NCBI RefSeq assembly: GCF_000423705.1
Contig: NZ_KE384083.1
Span: 1 to 64,000 of the forward strand
DNA from: Stappia stellulata DSM 5886
GTDB taxonomy: Bacteria > Pseudomonadota > Alphaproteobacteria > Rhizobiales > Stappiaceae
Direction of reading: 5' to 3'
DNA: 64,000 bases
Numbering within the stretch: the stretch's first letter is position 1; each line of letters begins with the position of its first letter. The notes under the pieces were generated by a model. The model was given only the letters and a program-made list of their open reading frames with translations. It searched no databases and was not told the DNA's origin. Below, one piece after another: positions 41,883 through 50,865 of the stretch. Both the position numbers and the translations under genes were made by a program.

Positions 41883-42935
41883 ATGGAGCCGAAATCGCCA
41901 AAGTCCGATCTGCCGACACTGGAAGATGTCGCGAGGGCCGCCGGCGTATCAACCGCAACCGTCTCTCGGACCCTGAACTCTCCGGATCAGGTTTCGGAAG
42001 GCACGCGCTCGCGCGTGATGGCAACCGTTCGTGCATTGCGCTACTCGCCGAACTTCGGAGCACGGGCGCTGGCCGCCAAGCGCACCAACACATATGGCGC
42101 CGTCATTCCGACAATGGAAAACGCGATCTTCGCGCGCGGGCTGGAAGCGTTCCAGAAGGTACTGGTCGCCAATGGTGCCACGATGCTGGTGGCGAGTTCT
42201 TCCTACGATCCGGCAATCGAGGAGGACCAGATCCGCACGATGGTGGCCCGTGGCGCCGACGGGATCCTGCTGATCGGCACGCAACGCGACCCCGAGATCT
42301 ACGACTTCCTGAAGGAACGGCATATTCCGGTGGTCATCGCCTGGACCGGGACGGGCGTCACCGCCCTCTCCTGCGTCGGTTTCGACAATGAAGACGCCGC
42401 CGGCAAGCTGGCCGCCAAGGCCATCGGCCTGGGCCATCGTCGGATCGCCTTCATCTCCGCATATACGAGAAACAACGACCGCGCGCGCGACCGTGTGGCG
42501 GGTGTCCGACACGCGCTGGCTACCGCAGGTCTCGATCCCTGCGACATGCCGCTCCTGGAAACGAAGTATTCCATCCAGTGCGGGCGCGATGCCTTCGTCG
42601 AGCTGATGCATGCCCGCCCGCGACCGACGCTTGTCATGTGCGGCAACGACGTCCTTGCGGCCGGCGCGGTACGCGCCGCGCACGAGCTTGGCCTCGACGT
42701 TCCCGCCGACGTCTCGATCACCGGCTTCGACGACATTGAACTGGCAACCGTCATCTCGCCGGCCCTGACGACGGTGCATGTGCCGCACCGCAAGATGGGC
42801 GGGCTTGCCGCCGAGGCTCTGCTCGCCCAGGTCCGGGACAATTCCGCGCCCAAACAGACCACCCTGGAAACCCATATCGTGGTGCGCCAATCCCTGGCGC
42901 CCCCCGGCTCGCGCACAAACGAGATGGCGGACTGA
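41883..42935 (+). CDS. LacI-family regulator of the sulfonate operon
   Basis: 350 residues. N-terminal HTH plus hinge (TLEDVARAAGVSTATVSRTLNSPDQVSEGTR, then ALRYSPNFGARALA), then a periplasmic-binding-protein-like sensor domain (TYGAVIPTMENAIFARGLEAFQ, GFDDIELATVISPALTTVHVP). GntR/GguR-like branch of LacI. Divergent from the TRAP-hps-suy operon with two operators between them, so it most likely represses that operon until DHPS, sulfolactate or a product binds. The hps regulator of Cupriavidus is not known to me in enough detail for a symbol. Confidence 0.9.
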   Translation: MEPKSPKSDLPTLEDVARAAGVSTATVSRTLNSPDQVSEGTRSRVMATVRALRYSPNFGARALAAKRTNTYGAVIPTMENAIFARGLEAFQKVLVANGATMLVASSSYDPAIEEDQIRTMVARGADGILLIGTQRDPEIYDFLKERHIPVVIAWTGTGVTALSCVGFDNEDAAGKLAAKAIGLGHRRIAFISAYTRNNDRARDRVAGVRHALATAGLDPCDMPLLETKYSIQCGRDAFVELMHARPRPTLVMCGNDVLAAGAVRAAHELGLDVPADVSITGFDDIELATVISPALTTVHVPHRKMGGLAAEALLAQVRDNSAPKQTTLETHIVVRQSLAPPGSRTNEMAD

Positions 42936-42953
42936 CGCTGCGCTGCGCCCAGA

Positions 42954-43274
42954 TCGGACGCGAGGGGGTCACAAGACCAGGTGGCAGGCCGCCCGAGACG
43001 CCCTGGTCGACATCGTGCGCCGGCTTTCGCTCCAACTCGGACCGCAGGGCATCACCGCGGACTCGGTCGCGCCCGGCTTCATACGCTCCAATCCAACGAC
43101 GGAACGCCAGTGGTAGGCGAAGGCCGCTGACGGCCAGGAGCGTTTGCTGGGCTCCATCCACACCAAACGCCTCGGCACGGCGGAGGACATCGCCGCCGCA
43201 ACACTCTATCTCGCGTCCGGTCGGCCTCCCGGATCACCGGTCAGACTTTCGGTGTCGACGGAGGCCGTTCATGA
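42954..43274 (+). pseudogene. SDR pseudogene (3' part, stop codon and frameshift)
   Basis: Reading the + strand gives ARDALVDIVRRLSLQLGPQ, then ITADSVAPGFIRSNPTTERQW, a TAG stop at 43114-43116, then LLGSIHTKRLGTAEDIAAATLYLAS, then a shift into another frame for ITGQTFGVDGGRS and TGA at 43272. This is the C-terminal half of an SDR enzyme. Two lesions and no N-terminal half show it is dead. It lies just after the LacI gene. Confidence 0.72.
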
Positions 43275-43703
43275 GCGACCCGGTTCTTGCGCGGCTCCAG
43301 GCCAACCGCCGCCCGCGGCGGCTTCGCGATGAAACCTCCGGGGCAGCAGAAGATCGCGCGCGGCCTGACGAGCCTTGGCGTCTGGTATCTCTAATATGTC
43401 AGCTTCCCGCTGCTCGATCTGGCGCTTGCCCCGATGCTGATCTTCTCGACCTCGCTGGACGGCAACGCCTTTCCGCGCCGAGCGCATCGGCGCCGCGCGC
43501 TGGATCGCGGCGCTGGCCAGGTTCGCAGGCGTGGTGATCGCCTGCTTCGGACCGGCGGGGCTTCCCGGGATTGCAGGCGCGGCCCGCGCCGCCGCGCTGG
43601 TGATCATGAACCGCATTCGCGGAAACGCCGGCATGGAACACGGTGCTCGGCATGGCGATCATTGTCTCGAGCACGATCTATCTGGCAGTCGCGGAACACC
43701 GGC
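43275..43703 (+). other. Decayed sequence with fragments of a membrane protein
   Basis: No intact gene. In-frame pieces in changing frames (for example FPLLDLALAPMLIFSTSLDG, then IAALARFAGVVIACFGPAGLPG, then VLGMAIIVSSTIYLAVAEH) look like one hydrophobic protein broken by several frameshifts and a TAA at 43393. A short ORF at 43271-43537 has the composition of a shadow frame. Together with the SDR pseudogene this is an eroded stretch. Confidence 0.5.
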
Positions 43704-43735
43704 GGGGGCTTGCCACCGCGCACCGGCAAGCCCCC
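43704..43735 (-). terminator. Terminator-like hairpin after the dehydrogenase gene
   Basis: GGGGGCTTGCC and GGCAAGCCCCC form an 11-bp perfect stem with a 10-base loop, 6 bp past the stop codon at 43742 on the transcribed minus strand. No T tract, but position and strength suggest the end of the hydroxyproline-type operon. Confidence 0.6.
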
Positions 43736-43741
43736 CTCGCG

Positions 43742-45247
43742 TCAAAGCGCGTCGGCCGGCAACAGATCCGTCGGCAGGTTTTGATAGCTGACCGGCCGCA
43801 GGAACCGGCGGATCGCCATGGTTCCGACCGAGGTCGCTCCGAAATTCGTCGAGGCGGGGTATGGCCCGCCATGCACCATGGCGTCGCACACCTCGACACC
43901 GGTCGGAAACCCGTTTGCCAGGATCCGGCCGGCCTTGCGCTCAAGCACCGGCATCAGCCGCGCGGCCAACTCACGGTCCTCGGCGTCCATCTGGAGCGTG
44001 CAGGTCAGCTGCCCCTCCAGCGACCTGGCAATCGCCAGCATCTCGTCGGCATCCGCCGCCGTCACAACGATCCCGAGCGGCCCGAAAACCTCATGCAGCA
44101 AGCCATCGCTCGCCAGAAGCTCATGCCCTTTGACACGATACAGCTGCGGCTCGACGGACCGGTCCCCGCACCCGCCTTCGAACAGGGTTTCGACACCGGC
44201 AACCGAGCGAACCGTCTCGCGGCCGGCCTGAAACGCGGCCGCGATCCCCTCCGTCAGCGTGACCTGGCTTGCAACGGCGGAGAGGCTTTCCACCGCCTCC
44301 GCAACAAACGCGTCCGCATTCATGCCTTCCGGCAGGATCACGACACCGGGATTGGTGCAAAATTGCCCCGCTCCCATGGCGAGCGATGCCGCCCAACCAC
44401 GCGCAATTTCTCCCGCGCGTGCGTTGAGAGCCGCCGGGAGGATGAAGACCGGGTTGACCGCCCCGAGCTCGCCGAAAAACGGGATCGGCTCGCTGCGGGC
44501 CGCGCATAGATCGAAAAGGGCCCGTCCACCGCCAAGCGACCCCGTGAAGCCGACGGCCTTGATCAGCGGATGCTGAACCAAAGCCGCGCCGAGATCGTTG
44601 GTGTTTCCCTGCAGGAGCGAAAACACCCCGGGGTGAAGGCCTTCCGCCTCGATTGCGGCGGCAAATGCCTGCGCGACAAGGTCACTGGTGCCGGGGTGGG
44701 CCGGATGCCCCTTGACCACCACCGGGCAGCCGGCGGCCAATGCGGAGGCGGTGTCGCCACCGGCGACCGAAAAGGCCAGCGGGAAATTCGAGGCACCGAA
44801 CACGGCGACCGGTCCGACCGGACGCTGGACCAGCCGGATCTCCGGACGCGGAAGCGGTGCACGGTCGGGAAGCGCGGCATCATGGCGGCGGTCGAGATAG
44901 GCGCCGGCCTCGATATGGTCGGCGAACAGGCGCAGCTGTCCCGTGGTGCGGCCGCGTTCACCTTCGATCCTGGGCACGGGAAGTCCGGTCTCACGGGTCG
45001 CCATCTCGGTGATCTCCGCCCCGCGGGCCTCGATCTCATCGGCGACCCGGCGCAGAAACCGGGCGCGCGTTTCACGCTCGGAGTAACCGAACGACCAGAA
45101 CGCCTCTTCGGCCGCAGTCACCGCCGCATCGACCTCGATGGCACCTCCCACCGGAAACGCCAGTGGTTCACCGGACACCGGTGCGGAGCGAAACGTCGCG
45201 TCTGCGCCGGTCCATTTGCCGGCGATCAGGTGCTTGCCGATGATCAT
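43742..45247 (-). CDS. Alpha-ketoglutarate semialdehyde dehydrogenase (ALDH family)
   Basis: 501 residues. Oxidises 2,5-dioxopentanoate to 2-oxoglutarate with NAD(P). Catalytic C297 (MGAGQFCTNPG) and general base E260 (FGELGAVNPVF) are present. VFGASNFPLAFSVAGGDTASALAAGCPVVVKGHPAHPGTS is characteristic of the KGSADH group rather than general ALDH. The end AIRRFLRPVSYQNLPTDLLP is also typical. It follows the deaminase-type gene by 141 bp and completes hydroxyproline (or sugar-acid) breakdown. Confidence 0.87.
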   Translation of the reverse strand: MIIGKHLIAGKWTGADATFRSAPVSGEPLAFPVGGAIEVDAAVTAAEEAFWSFGYSERETRARFLRRVADEIEARGAEITEMATRETGLPVPRIEGERGRTTGQLRLFADHIEAGAYLDRRHDAALPDRAPLPRPEIRLVQRPVGPVAVFGASNFPLAFSVAGGDTASALAAGCPVVVKGHPAHPGTSDLVAQAFAAAIEAEGLHPGVFSLLQGNTNDLGAALVQHPLIKAVGFTGSLGGGRALFDLCAARSEPIPFFGELGAVNPVFILPAALNARAGEIARGWAASLAMGAGQFCTNPGVVILPEGMNADAFVAEAVESLSAVASQVTLTEGIAAAFQAGRETVRSVAGVETLFEGGCGDRSVEPQLYRVKGHELLASDGLLHEVFGPLGIVVTAADADEMLAIARSLEGQLTCTLQMDAEDRELAARLMPVLERKAGRILANGFPTGVEVCDAMVHGGPYPASTNFGATSVGTMAIRRFLRPVSYQNLPTDLLPADAL

Positions 45248-45388
45248 GCTTGCCTCGTAGTCAGAATGAAAGAAGGACGGGGAGCGATGCCCCCTCGCCC
45301 GTTTGCGCGAAACATGAGGATTTCTAAAGCAAAACAGCGCCTTACAAAACCCTGTCTCCCGCTCTTGCCGGCCTGGATGCCGTCAATC

Positions 45389-46303
45389 TCAGCAGGACCC
45401 GACGTCAATGCCGAGCGATGCAACATCCGGTCGGACTGCCAGTGCCGCCTCGACAACCGATGTCACATGCCCGCGCAGCGCGCCGGACAGCGGCAGACGC
45501 GGTTCGCGAACCCGGTCGTTGGAGCCAATCGCAACAGCCTCGGCGAGCTTGATGTTCTGCACGAGGTTCGTGGAGACGTCGAGATCGAGAAGCGGGCGGA
45601 ACCAACGGTAGATCGCGCGCGCCTCTTCGAGGCGCCCTGCCTGGACCAGCTTGTAAATCGCCACGGTCTCTCTGGGAAATGCCACGACGAGACCCGCCAC
45701 CCAGCCATGCGCGCCCATCACAAGGCTTTCCATGGCGATGTTGTCGACACCGGTAAAGACGTCGAACCGGTCACCGAAACGCGTCAGCACCTCTGTCACG
45801 CGCCGGATGTCGTCGGTGGATTCCTTCATCGCCACGATCAGTTCCTCGCGGGCGAGCTCCTCAAACATCTCCGCCGTGACATCGACCCCGTAAGCCACCG
45901 GATTGTTGTAGACCATTACCGGCTTTCCGCCGGCACGGGTGACGGAAAGCGTGTGGTTGAGGGTTTCGGCGGGTGCCGAACGATAGGGAACGCCGGGCAG
46001 AACCATGAAGCCATCCGCGCCGGCTGCCGCCGCAGCCCTTGCCGCTTCCCGGGCACGGCGCGTGGAACTCTCGCAGATCGTCATCAAGACCGGCGCCCGC
46101 CCGGCCACGGATTTCGCAACGGCCAGGATCTCGAGCTTTTCCTCAGGCTCCAGCGTCATCGCCTCGCCAAGCGAGCCGCAAACGATCAAGCCGTCGACCC
46201 CGGCCTCCATCTGAAGCGCGAAACACCGCTCCATCTCCTTCGTGTCGAGCGCATCTTCGCTCGTGAACTTCGTCGTTACCGCCGGGAAAACACCACGCCA
46301 CAT
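45389..46303 (-). CDS. lhpC: DapA-family lyase, probably pyrroline-4-hydroxy-2-carboxylate deaminase
   Basis: 304 residues from ATG 46303 (GGAGGTGG upstream; longer frame to 46423 rejected). TIM-barrel DHDPS family: Schiff-base K160 (IVAMKESTDD), Y132 (VMVYNNP), and GLIVCGSLGEAMTL in place of the G-T-T-G-E of true DapA. The pattern MWRGVFPAVTTKF..ERCFALQMEAGVDG and RWFRPLLDLDVSTNLVQNIKLAE is that of the hydroxyproline-pathway deaminase giving ketoglutarate semialdehyde, the substrate of the next gene. KDG dehydratase is the main alternative. Confidence 0.75.
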   Translation of the reverse strand: MWRGVFPAVTTKFTSEDALDTKEMERCFALQMEAGVDGLIVCGSLGEAMTLEPEEKLEILAVAKSVAGRAPVLMTICESSTRRAREAARAAAAAGADGFMVLPGVPYRSAPAETLNHTLSVTRAGGKPVMVYNNPVAYGVDVTAEMFEELAREELIVAMKESTDDIRRVTEVLTRFGDRFDVFTGVDNIAMESLVMGAHGWVAGLVVAFPRETVAIYKLVQAGRLEEARAIYRWFRPLLDLDVSTNLVQNIKLAEAVAIGSNDRVREPRLPLSGALRGHVTSVVEAALAVRPDVASLGIDVGSC

Positions 46304-46321
46304 GAGGCCACCTCCAGTTTC

Positions 46322-46376
46322 TGATATATCAATGATATTCACAGCTGATTGCACAGTGTCAAGCTCTGATATATCA
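46322..46376. promoter_or_regulatory. Twin GntR operators
   Basis: The perfect 10-bp palindrome TGATATATCA occurs twice, at 46322-46331 and 46367-46376, in the 103-bp divergent gap between the lyase and GntR genes. Each copy is embedded in CTGATATATCAA. The 45-bp spacing could allow looping. FCD-type GntR proteins bind short TA-rich palindromes like this. Confidence 0.8.
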
Positions 46377-46406
46377 AGCCGGAAACGTGCCCTATGGAGA
46401 GACAGA

Positions 46407-47048
46407 GTGGAAACGTCGAACACCTCCCAGGCGCATGCCGCCTATCTCTTTCTCGAGGAAAGAATCGTTTCCCTCGAGCTGCGACCGGGCAGCGCGCTGA
46501 CAGAAAAGCAGATCATCGAGCAGGTCGGACTGGGGCGGACACCCGTCCGCGAGGCGATCCAGCGCCTGTCCTGGGAGGGGCTTCTGGAGATCGTCCCCCG
46601 ATCAGGGATCGTCGTCTCCGCCATTCGCCCGGAAGACTATCTGCGGGTCATGGAGCCCCGCCTCGCACTGGAACCGATCTTCGCCCGCAAGGCCGCGCGC
46701 TTCGCGGATGCCTCGCATCGCGCGCGTCTGGCAGAGTGCGCCACCATCATGGAGAAAGCGGCCGAGACGTCCGACGTTTCGGTTTTTCTCAAGGCGGACA
46801 AGGCGTTCGACGCCATCCTCGACACAGCCTGCGCCAATCCCTACTTGTCGAAGGTGCTTGCCCCCTTGCAGACCCATTCCCGCCGCTTCTGGGTTCGCTA
46901 CAGCAGAGACCGGGATCTCGCCACATCGGTAGACCTGCACCGCCGGGTGATGTCGGACATCTCCCGACAAGACGAGGAGGCCGCGGCCGAAAGCATGACC
47001 ATCCTCATGCAGGCGTTAAACGACGTGGCGTTGTCCCTCACACGATGA
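46407..47048 (+). CDS. GntR-family regulator (FadR/FCD subgroup)
   Basis: 213 residues. GTG 46407 is chosen because GGAGA lies 7 bp upstream. N-terminal winged helix (AYLFLEERIVSLELRPGSALTEKQIIEQVGLGRTPVREAIQRLSWEGLLEIVPRSGIVV) and C-terminal FCD domain with helices FLKADKAFDAILDTACANPYL and VDLHRRVMSDISRQDEEAA, including the metal-ligand D and H positions. Divergent from the lhpC-type gene with two operators between them; expected to repress it until hydroxyproline or an intermediate is present. Confidence 0.88.
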   Translation: METSNTSQAHAAYLFLEERIVSLELRPGSALTEKQIIEQVGLGRTPVREAIQRLSWEGLLEIVPRSGIVVSAIRPEDYLRVMEPRLALEPIFARKAARFADASHRARLAECATIMEKAAETSDVSVFLKADKAFDAILDTACANPYLSKVLAPLQTHSRRFWVRYSRDRDLATSVDLHRRVMSDISRQDEEAAAESMTILMQALNDVALSLTR

Positions 47049-47060
47049 GGCGCGATCCGC

Positions 47061-47297
47061 TCAGTCCACCGATCGCGACCACAGGGCCTGTGACGTCACA
47101 CCGACAATGATCGTGAACATGACGGCGGTCATGACGAGGGCCGCCACGATTACCACCGGGTATCCGAAGACCGCGACACAGATGCCAATCAGCGCAAGGA
47201 TATTGACCGCGAAGGCCAGCCGCTCGGCGTAAGATCCGTTGACCGCGCTCTTCACGAAAAAGCCGACGAGCGGCACCCGATAAATCCATTTCAACAT
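47061..47297 (-). CDS. Small membrane protein
   Basis: 78 residues from ATG 47297. A short N-terminal stretch (LKWIYRVPLVGFFVKSAVNGSYAERLA) and two hydrophobic helices (FAVNILALIGICVAVFGYPV and VIVAALVMTAVMFTIIVGV). No family recognised. The longer frame to 47600 overlaps the extensin-like gene and is rejected. It converges with the GntR gene (12 bp between stops). Confidence 0.6.
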   Translation of the reverse strand: MLKWIYRVPLVGFFVKSAVNGSYAERLAFAVNILALIGICVAVFGYPVVIVAALVMTAVMFTIIVGVTSQALWSRSVD

Positions 47298-47412
47298 CTG
47301 CACCCGTCCTGAGTATCCAGCGTTTTGCCCCCGGGTACGTATTTCGTCGTAGGCGCTTACCTGCACCATGTGACAGACCGCCGCTGCGCCAAAAATGACC
47401 AGCCCCGCGCGG

Positions 47413-48138
47413 CTATCGGCAATAGGCCGCATTGCGCGGCGCCAGGTCGAAGTGGAAATGATCGTCATGATAGGCGTCGGAACCGGGGCCGAGCACGGTG
47501 GTGAACGGTCCGCAGGCAAGCGCCCGCACGCGCCGCTGCAACCGGGCCGCCGGCGATCTGTCGTTGTCGCGGCGCGGGGACACGTCCCAACGCCTGCCAT
47601 CGGCGAAGGTCAGCCCGCGAATGTCGACCGCCCGGCCATATCCATGCTCGCTCAGCTTTGCCCCCGCCTGCCGGTTACGGCCACGGCACGCGTAGGACGC
47701 GGCGACATGGACGGTTTTTACGTCGGTGTTCATCGTGGCGCGAACCTCGTCCGTCAACGGACGTTGCAAGAACCGAACAAGCTTGAGGGCGGTTACGCAG
47801 GACAGCACCGCCCGTGGCCTGAAAACGGTTCCCGCCACGCTGTCCAGCCGCACCGGATCGTCGATCCCGCACCCGAGCGCGCCCGCCGGGGGCGACGGGG
47901 TGGCCCGAAAAACGGCTCCTGCCTCGAGGAGTTGCGCGGTGCATCCGCTGGCTGCCGTCGAAAGCGGAAGGTTGACGACCGGCTTTTCGCGCGGTCTTGG
48001 CGCCGGGTCGCCCGCGGCTTGCGCCGATGCTGTACCTGCCCAGCCAAGCGACAGCACAACCGCGAGGCGAACCAGCACCGCGGATCCATGCCGCATGCGC
48101 CCCGAACACACGCCGCGGGCAGCCGCACATCGTTTCAT
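47413..48138 (-). CDS. Extensin-like C-terminal domain protein (exported)
   Basis: 241 residues from ATG 48138. Signal peptide to about residue 40 (VLVRLAVVLSLGWAGTASAQA). The mature part is the extensin-like domain (PF06904) with conserved cysteines (SGCTAQL, GCGIDDPVRL, SYACRGRN, ALACGPF) and the metal-binding type motifs LSEHGYGRAVDIRGL and YHDDHFHFDLAPR, recalling M15/LAS peptidases. Probably acts on the cell envelope. The longer frame to 48270 has no ribosome-binding site. Confidence 0.8.
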   Translation of the reverse strand: MKRCAAARGVCSGRMRHGSAVLVRLAVVLSLGWAGTASAQAAGDPAPRPREKPVVNLPLSTAASGCTAQLLEAGAVFRATPSPPAGALGCGIDDPVRLDSVAGTVFRPRAVLSCVTALKLVRFLQRPLTDEVRATMNTDVKTVHVAASYACRGRNRQAGAKLSEHGYGRAVDIRGLTFADGRRWDVSPRRDNDRSPAARLQRRVRALACGPFTTVLGPGSDAYHDDHFHFDLAPRNAAYCR

Positions 48139-48264
48139 CACCCCTGAAATCACTGACGTCTCCGTTTTCCGCCATTCATGGCGTTTCGCAACCACGCTTT
48201 GCCCGTGTATCCTCGACACCAGGGACCGCGCTGTCACCGCTTCGCCGCGCACTGGAGCGATGAC

Positions 48265-49608
48265 ATGCAATCAGGGTCAACACAAAGGCCGTTTATGGAA
48301 AAATCCTCCCTTCTCCTTCGCGTGCGGAGAGCCGTGCGCGGTTTTCTGTTTGTCCCGGCATCCCTGGCCTTGCTTGGCCTGATCCTGGCACCTGCCGCGG
48401 TCTGGCTCGACCGGACAGATGTGCTCGGGCCGGTTTTCGATCTCGTTCCGTTCCTGGCAATCAGCGCAAGCGGCGCGCGCGCGGTTCTCGGGACCATCGC
48501 CGGCGCGACGATGACGGTCATCAGCCTCGTCTATTCGCTCACGCTGGTCGTCTTCACCCTGGCCGCAGGCAATATCGGACCGCGCCTTCTGGAAAACTTC
48601 ACCAACAGCAGGGTCAACCAGACGACCATCGGGCTTTTGGGCGGAACCTTCCTCTATTCGCTGATCGTCCTTTACGTCGTGGGAGAAAGCGAGGTGCCAC
48701 GCTTCGCGGTGGCCATTTCGATCGCGCTGGCGACGATCAGCTTTTTCGCCGTCGTCTACTTCGTCCACGACACCGCGCAGCGGGTCATGGTCGACAGCGA
48801 GATCGGGCGAACCCAGCGCCGCCTGCGCGCCGCCATCGAACGCCTGCTTGACGACGAACCGCATGAACGGGCCAACGACCGCGATGCCCTTCCGGAAACG
48901 CCCGGCCGTCCCGTCCTTGCCCGCAAGTCGGGTTATGTCACCGCCGTGCAATCGCGTCTTCTGCTCTCGGCCGCCGGTTCGGATGACGGGTTCGTACGCA
49001 TGGTCGCTCGTCCCGGCCTCTTCGTGCTTGCGAATACGCCGGTCGCCTTTCTCCACGGAGACGAGGACGCAATCGACCAGAAGGCCATTCGGGAGGCAAT
49101 CTACATCGAAGACGTTCGCTCGCCCGATGGAGACATTCAGTTCAATGTTCATCTGAATGTCGAGATCGCCTTGCGCGCCCTGTCGCCCGGCATCAACGAT
49201 CCCTATACGGCCATCAGCGCGCTCGATCATCTTTCGGCGTCGCTTGCGATGGTCCTGCAACGCGGCGCCCCGTCCTCCCTGATCCGCGACGCGGACGGCA
49301 CACCGCGGGTGTGGCTGGACATTCTCAATGTGAAGAATATCGTCGGCACAGCCCTGCATCCCCTGCGCCGCGCCGCACGTGGAAACGTCATGGTGCTCCT
49401 GCATCTCATCGCCGCCGTGGGACGCATGGCGGTGGTGGTGCGAGACGAACATGCCGGCGTGCTGCATCAGCACCTTCGTCTCATCGCAACCGACGCGGCG
49501 CATTCGATTTCAAACCGCGACGACCGGCGGGAGGTCGCCGAGGCGTTGCGAAAAGCCCGCGTGCAAACACCGGGGCACCGCAGCCTGGCATCCGCCGAGG
49601 CGGACTGA
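48265..49608 (+). CDS. DUF2254 membrane protein
   Basis: 447 residues from ATG 48265 (GGAG upstream). Four membrane segments in the first 170 residues, including SARAVLGTIAGATMTVISLVYSLTLVVFTLAAGNIGPRLL, then a large soluble domain with SGYVTAVQ, RPGLFVLANTPVAF and EIALRALSPGINDPYTAISALDHLS, all characteristic of DUF2254. Function unknown; the fold recalls ion-channel or transporter proteins with a cytosolic regulatory domain. Stop codon is 4 bp from the convergent zur stop. Confidence 0.8.
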   Translation: MQSGSTQRPFMEKSSLLLRVRRAVRGFLFVPASLALLGLILAPAAVWLDRTDVLGPVFDLVPFLAISASGARAVLGTIAGATMTVISLVYSLTLVVFTLAAGNIGPRLLENFTNSRVNQTTIGLLGGTFLYSLIVLYVVGESEVPRFAVAISIALATISFFAVVYFVHDTAQRVMVDSEIGRTQRRLRAAIERLLDDEPHERANDRDALPETPGRPVLARKSGYVTAVQSRLLLSAAGSDDGFVRMVARPGLFVLANTPVAFLHGDEDAIDQKAIREAIYIEDVRSPDGDIQFNVHLNVEIALRALSPGINDPYTAISALDHLSASLAMVLQRGAPSSLIRDADGTPRVWLDILNVKNIVGTALHPLRRAARGNVMVLLHLIAAVGRMAVVVRDEHAGVLHQHLRLIATDAAHSISNRDDRREVAEALRKARVQTPGHRSLASAEAD

Positions 49609-49612
49609 ACCG

Positions 49613-50026
49613 TCAGGCGCTCGGGACGCACTGCGCGCACAGGCCGCGCAGCTCGACGGTCGACTTGGAGACACGGAAGCCGCTGGCATCGGCGATCTCG
49701 CGAATGCGCTCAACCAGCGCGGTGTCGCTGACCTCGGCGACGCGGCCGCATTGCTCGCAGATCGTAAAGGCAACAGTGGTATGCCCGTCGCATCCCGGAT
49801 GCTGGCAGGCGACGAAGGCGTTCAGACTTTCCAGCCGGTGCACCCGCCCGCTCTCCACCAGCTTTTCCAGCGCCCGATAGACCTGGGGCGGCGCGCGAAA
49901 CCCGGCGTCGCGCAACTGGTCGAGGATCGTGTAGGCACTGAGCGGCGCATCGGCGCGCGACAGTGCATCGAGCACGAGGCCCTGATTGCGCGTCAAGCCG
50001 GAGTGGTTGTCTTCACTGACGCTCAT
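49613..50026 (-). CDS. zur: Zinc uptake regulator Zur (Fur family)
   Basis: 137 residues from ATG 50026, overlapping the znuB stop by 4 bp. Winged helix (NQGLVLDALSRADAPLSAYTILDQLRDAGFRAPPQVYRALEKLVESGRVHRL), then the structural zinc site C-xx-C (FTICEQCGRVAE and GLCAQC) and HPGCDGH in the regulatory site. Zinc-loaded Zur represses znuABC. Last gene of znuC-znuB-zur; Zur boxes are seen upstream of znuC/znuA. Confidence 0.9.
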   Translation of the reverse strand: MSVSEDNHSGLTRNQGLVLDALSRADAPLSAYTILDQLRDAGFRAPPQVYRALEKLVESGRVHRLESLNAFVACQHPGCDGHTTVAFTICEQCGRVAEVSDTALVERIREIADASGFRVSKSTVELRGLCAQCVPSA

Positions 50027-50865
50027 TGCTGCGGAACCTCGGATTTCTGGCCTGCGTTGCGACGCAGGGCGTTTGTAATCGCGGAAGCCAGCGGACTGAG
50101 ACTGGCAAGAAACAGCGCCAGCGCCGCGACGACAATCGACGGCCCCGACGGCGTGTCCCATTCCAGCGACGCGAACAATCCGCCAACGACGGAGACCATC
50201 CCGAAAAGCGCCGCGAGCACGGCCATTTGCTCCGGACCGGAAGAGAAGCGACGGGCCGTCGCGGCCGGAATGATCAGCATGGCGGTGATCAGCAACACGC
50301 CGACGATCTTCATGGCGATTGCGATCACGACCGCCATCAAGAGCATGAAGACGATATTCGCGCGTTCGGGATTGAGCCCCTCCGCTTCGGCCAGTTCCGG
50401 ATTGACGGTGGCGGCGAACAAGGGACGCCAGATCCACGCGAGGACCGCCAGAACCACCGCGCCGCCGCCGTAGACGAGCGCAATGTCGCGGACGGAGACC
50501 GCAAGAATGTCGCCGAAGAGAAGCCCCATCAGGTCGAAACGGACCCACGTCATGAAGGCAAGCGCCACCAGTCCCAGGGCAAGGGCGGAATGGGAAAGAA
50601 GTCCAAGCAGTGCGTCGGACGACAGCGACGCGCGCCGTTGCAGCGCCAGAAGCGCCAGCGAAACGCCAGCGGAGACCGCAAAGACGGCCAGCGTGACATT
50701 GACCTGAAGCAACAAAGCCAGCCCGACGCCGAGAAGGGCTGCATGGGAGAGCGTGTCGCCGAAATACGCAAGCCGGCGCCAGACGACAAAACAGCCAAGC
50801 GGACCGGCGATCGCCGCGACACCGATGCCGGCGACCAGCGCGCGGACGAAGAAATCATCCAGCAT
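50023..50865 (-). CDS. znuB: Zinc ABC transporter permease ZnuB
   Basis: 280 residues from ATG 50865. Eight to nine membrane segments of the ABC-3 family: GPLGCFVVWRRLAYFGDTLSHAALLGVGLALLL, DLMGLLFGDILAVS and LLITAMLIIPAATARRFSSGPEQMAVLAALFGMVSVVGG. Overlaps znuC by 11 bp and zur by 4 bp. Imports zinc delivered by ZnuA. Confidence 0.93.
   Translation of the reverse strand: MLDDFFVRALVAGIGVAAIAGPLGCFVVWRRLAYFGDTLSHAALLGVGLALLLQVNVTLAVFAVSAGVSLALLALQRRASLSSDALLGLLSHSALALGLVALAFMTWVRFDLMGLLFGDILAVSVRDIALVYGGGAVVLAVLAWIWRPLFAATVNPELAEAEGLNPERANIVFMLLMAVVIAIAMKIVGVLLITAMLIIPAATARRFSSGPEQMAVLAALFGMVSVVGGLFASLEWDTPSGPSIVVAALALFLASLSPLASAITNALRRNAGQKSEVPQQ

Noticed and set aside
43271-43537. 88-codon + strand ORF starting MSDPVLARLQANR, possibly an M20 peptidase start
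   Set aside because: Only the first dozen residues look protein-like; the remainder has shadow composition and neighbouring frames carry fragments of a decayed membrane protein.
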